Shown piece by piece: positions 62,868-64,000 of a stretch of 64,000 nucleotides of DNA. The notes under the pieces are model-generated. The model saw only the letters and a program-made list of their open reading frames with translations. It was not told where the DNA came from and made no database searches. The translations under genes and the position numbers were made by a program. This DNA is from DATBAX01 sp963762965 (GTDB lineage Bacteria; Acidobacteriota; Terriglobia; Terriglobales; Acidobacteriaceae), in contig CAVXME010000001.1 of assembly GCA_963762965.1 (NCBI GenBank), positions 992,001 to 1,056,000 of the forward strand, read 5' to 3'. The first letter of the stretch is position 1. The number at the start of each line of letters is the position of its first letter.

Positions 62868-64000
62868 ATGGCATCCCAGACCAGACAACTTTTTGGAACC
62901 GATGGAATTCGCGGCGTGGCCGGGGAATTTCCCCTGACCCAGGAAAGCACTTACCTGATTGGCCGCGCGCTTGGCCATGATTTGATTCGAAATAATCCCA
63001 AGGCCAGCGTGGTGATTGGACAGGACACGCGCGAATCCAGTGGATGGATCGCGGACAGAATCACCCTCGGCCTCGTCTCCACTGGATGCGAGGTGCACAG
63101 CGCCGGTGTGATCACGACGCCGGGGGTTGCTTATCTGGCACGATCACGCAAACACGCGGCGGGCGTCGTGATTTCGGCGTCACATAATCCGTGGGAGGAC
63201 AACGGCATCAAGGTTTTTTCTGGCACTGGCTACAAGTTGCCGGATGCCGAGGAACTGGCGATCGAGCAGGAGATTTTTGCATTGTTGCAAAATCCGCAGG
63301 CGCATCCTGAACCTGGCGTGAAACTGCCGCCGTCGTTGCCGGGGGAGGCAAGCCTTCGACACGCTTACATCGAGTGGTTACAGACGAACGTGAAGGCCGA
63401 CTTGAGCCGGCTGCGCGTTCTGGTGGATTGCGCCAATGGCGCGGCTACGGCGGAAGCTCCCGAGTTATTTCGCGCCTGCGGGATTCAAGCGACATTCCTC
63501 AATGCAGCTCCAGATGGGAAAAACATCAATGCGAATTGCGGAGCTTTGCATCCGGAAACGGTTGCAAAGGCGATCACAGAGAAGAAGGGCCAGTTCGATT
63601 TGGGAGTTACGTTCGACGGCGATGCCGATCGGGCGCTATTTAGCGATGCCAATGGACGCGTGATCAATGGTGACGCCGTACTTTTGCTAGCGGCACGAGA
63701 CCTGCACTCACGAGGCACACTTCCCGGCTCGAAGATTGTGGCGACCACGATGTCGAACATGGGGCTCGAAATTGCACTGCGAAATTCAGGGATTGAAATG
63801 CTGCGTGCCAATGTGGGCGACAAGTATGTGCTCGAAGAGATGCTGAAGAGCGGCGCGATTCTGGGCGGAGAACAATCCGGGCATATTATTTTTCGCGATG
63901 GCGAGGCCACAACCGGGGATGGTTTGCTGACGGCCCTGCGGGTGATGGAAATCATGGCACGCACCGGGCGGGCGCTGGATGATTTGATCTCCGATCTGAA
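62868..64000 (+). CDS. glmM: Phosphoglucosamine mutase GlmM, partial
   Basis: The gene runs off the right edge with about 377 codons visible and no frame break. Starts MASQTRQLFGTDGIRGVAGE. The phosphoserine motif VVISASHNPWEDNG has S105, the metal loop is VTFDGDADRALF and the sugar loop GGEQSGHIIF. It interconverts glucosamine-6- and -1-phosphate for UDP-GlcNAc, the precursor of peptidoglycan and, via LpxA, of lipid A. Upstream in-frame GTG and TTG codons (62856, 62850) are alternative starts. Confidence 0.97.
   Translation, partial: MASQTRQLFGTDGIRGVAGEFPLTQESTYLIGRALGHDLIRNNPKASVVIGQDTRESSGWIADRITLGLVSTGCEVHSAGVITTPGVAYLARSRKHAAGVVISASHNPWEDNGIKVFSGTGYKLPDAEELAIEQEIFALLQNPQAHPEPGVKLPPSLPGEASLRHAYIEWLQTNVKADLSRLRVLVDCANGAATAEAPELFRACGIQATFLNAAPDGKNINANCGALHPETVAKAITEKKGQFDLGVTFDGDADRALFSDANGRVINGDAVLLLAARDLHSRGTLPGSKIVATTMSNMGLEIALRNSGIEMLRANVGDKYVLEEMLKSGAILGGEQSGHIIFRDGEATTGDGLLTALRVMEIMARTGRALDDLISDL

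Overview
The window reads as a chromosome segment of an Acidobacteriota bacterium, most likely a soil Terriglobia/Korobacter-type lineage. This rests on a very large Oar-like TonB receptor with an N-terminal carboxypeptidase-regulatory domain, lipid A genes, an uninterrupted cdaA-ybbR-glmM operon, an unlinked 2-oxoacid dehydrogenase E1 alpha gene, and many dispersed hairpin repeats. No species can be named from sequence alone.

Layout. 1-2232 (minus): fabZ, lpxA, a small secreted protein and lpxI (runs off the left edge), a lipid A operon. 2333-6.0 kb: M20 peptidase, TatA, Maf, exported amidohydrolase. 6.2-12.4 kb: Oar-like TonB receptor facing a GH74-like lipoprotein. 13-15.7 kb: M28 peptidase, secreted carboxypeptidase-regulatory-like protein, CPBP protease. 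15.8-31.4 kb: housekeeping genes (lepA, dnaB, rpoD, dnaG, mutS2) interleaved with toxin-antitoxin (TA) modules, nuclease-like genes and repeats. 31.5-45.5 kb: hemB, lipB, E1 alpha, YccA, YceH, MFS and SulP transporters, an HpcH/HpaI aldolase and a B12/radical SAM protein. 46.5-48.5 kb: two TA-like modules and an unknown gene. 48.6-54.7 kb: a complete rRNA operon on the minus strand (16S, tRNA-Ile, tRNA-Ala, 23S, 5S). 55.5-58.8 kb: a compact four-gene minus-strand operon (AbrB-like, PIN, winged-helix-like, GHKL ATPase), the best candidate for an undescribed system. 59.1 kb: a tRNA-like gene with a long variable arm and an 8/4 acceptor/T architecture. 59.4-64 kb: DUF2905, xseA, then cdaA, ybbR and glmM (runs off the right edge).

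Themes. (1) Seven TA or TA-like loci lie in 64 kb. (2) At four places the 3' part of a housekeeping or RNA gene (rpoD, lepA, an M28 peptidase, 5S rRNA) is repeated as a short fragment 0.4-0.9 kb further downstream, beyond inserted material; at rpoD and lepA that material is a PIN-domain TA module. (3) A hairpin element occurs about 14 times with compensating base changes between its arms, and hairpin or seven-base repeats have been absorbed into proteins (DnaG, a GIY-YIG protein, LipB, YceH, an MFS transporter). (4) Eight frame breaks occur in otherwise well-conserved genes, including fabZ, lpxA, hemB and lipB. All can be explained by one surplus base, mostly in short homopolymers, so assembly or sequencing error is more likely than real gene loss.

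All calls come from reading the sequence; no database search was run.
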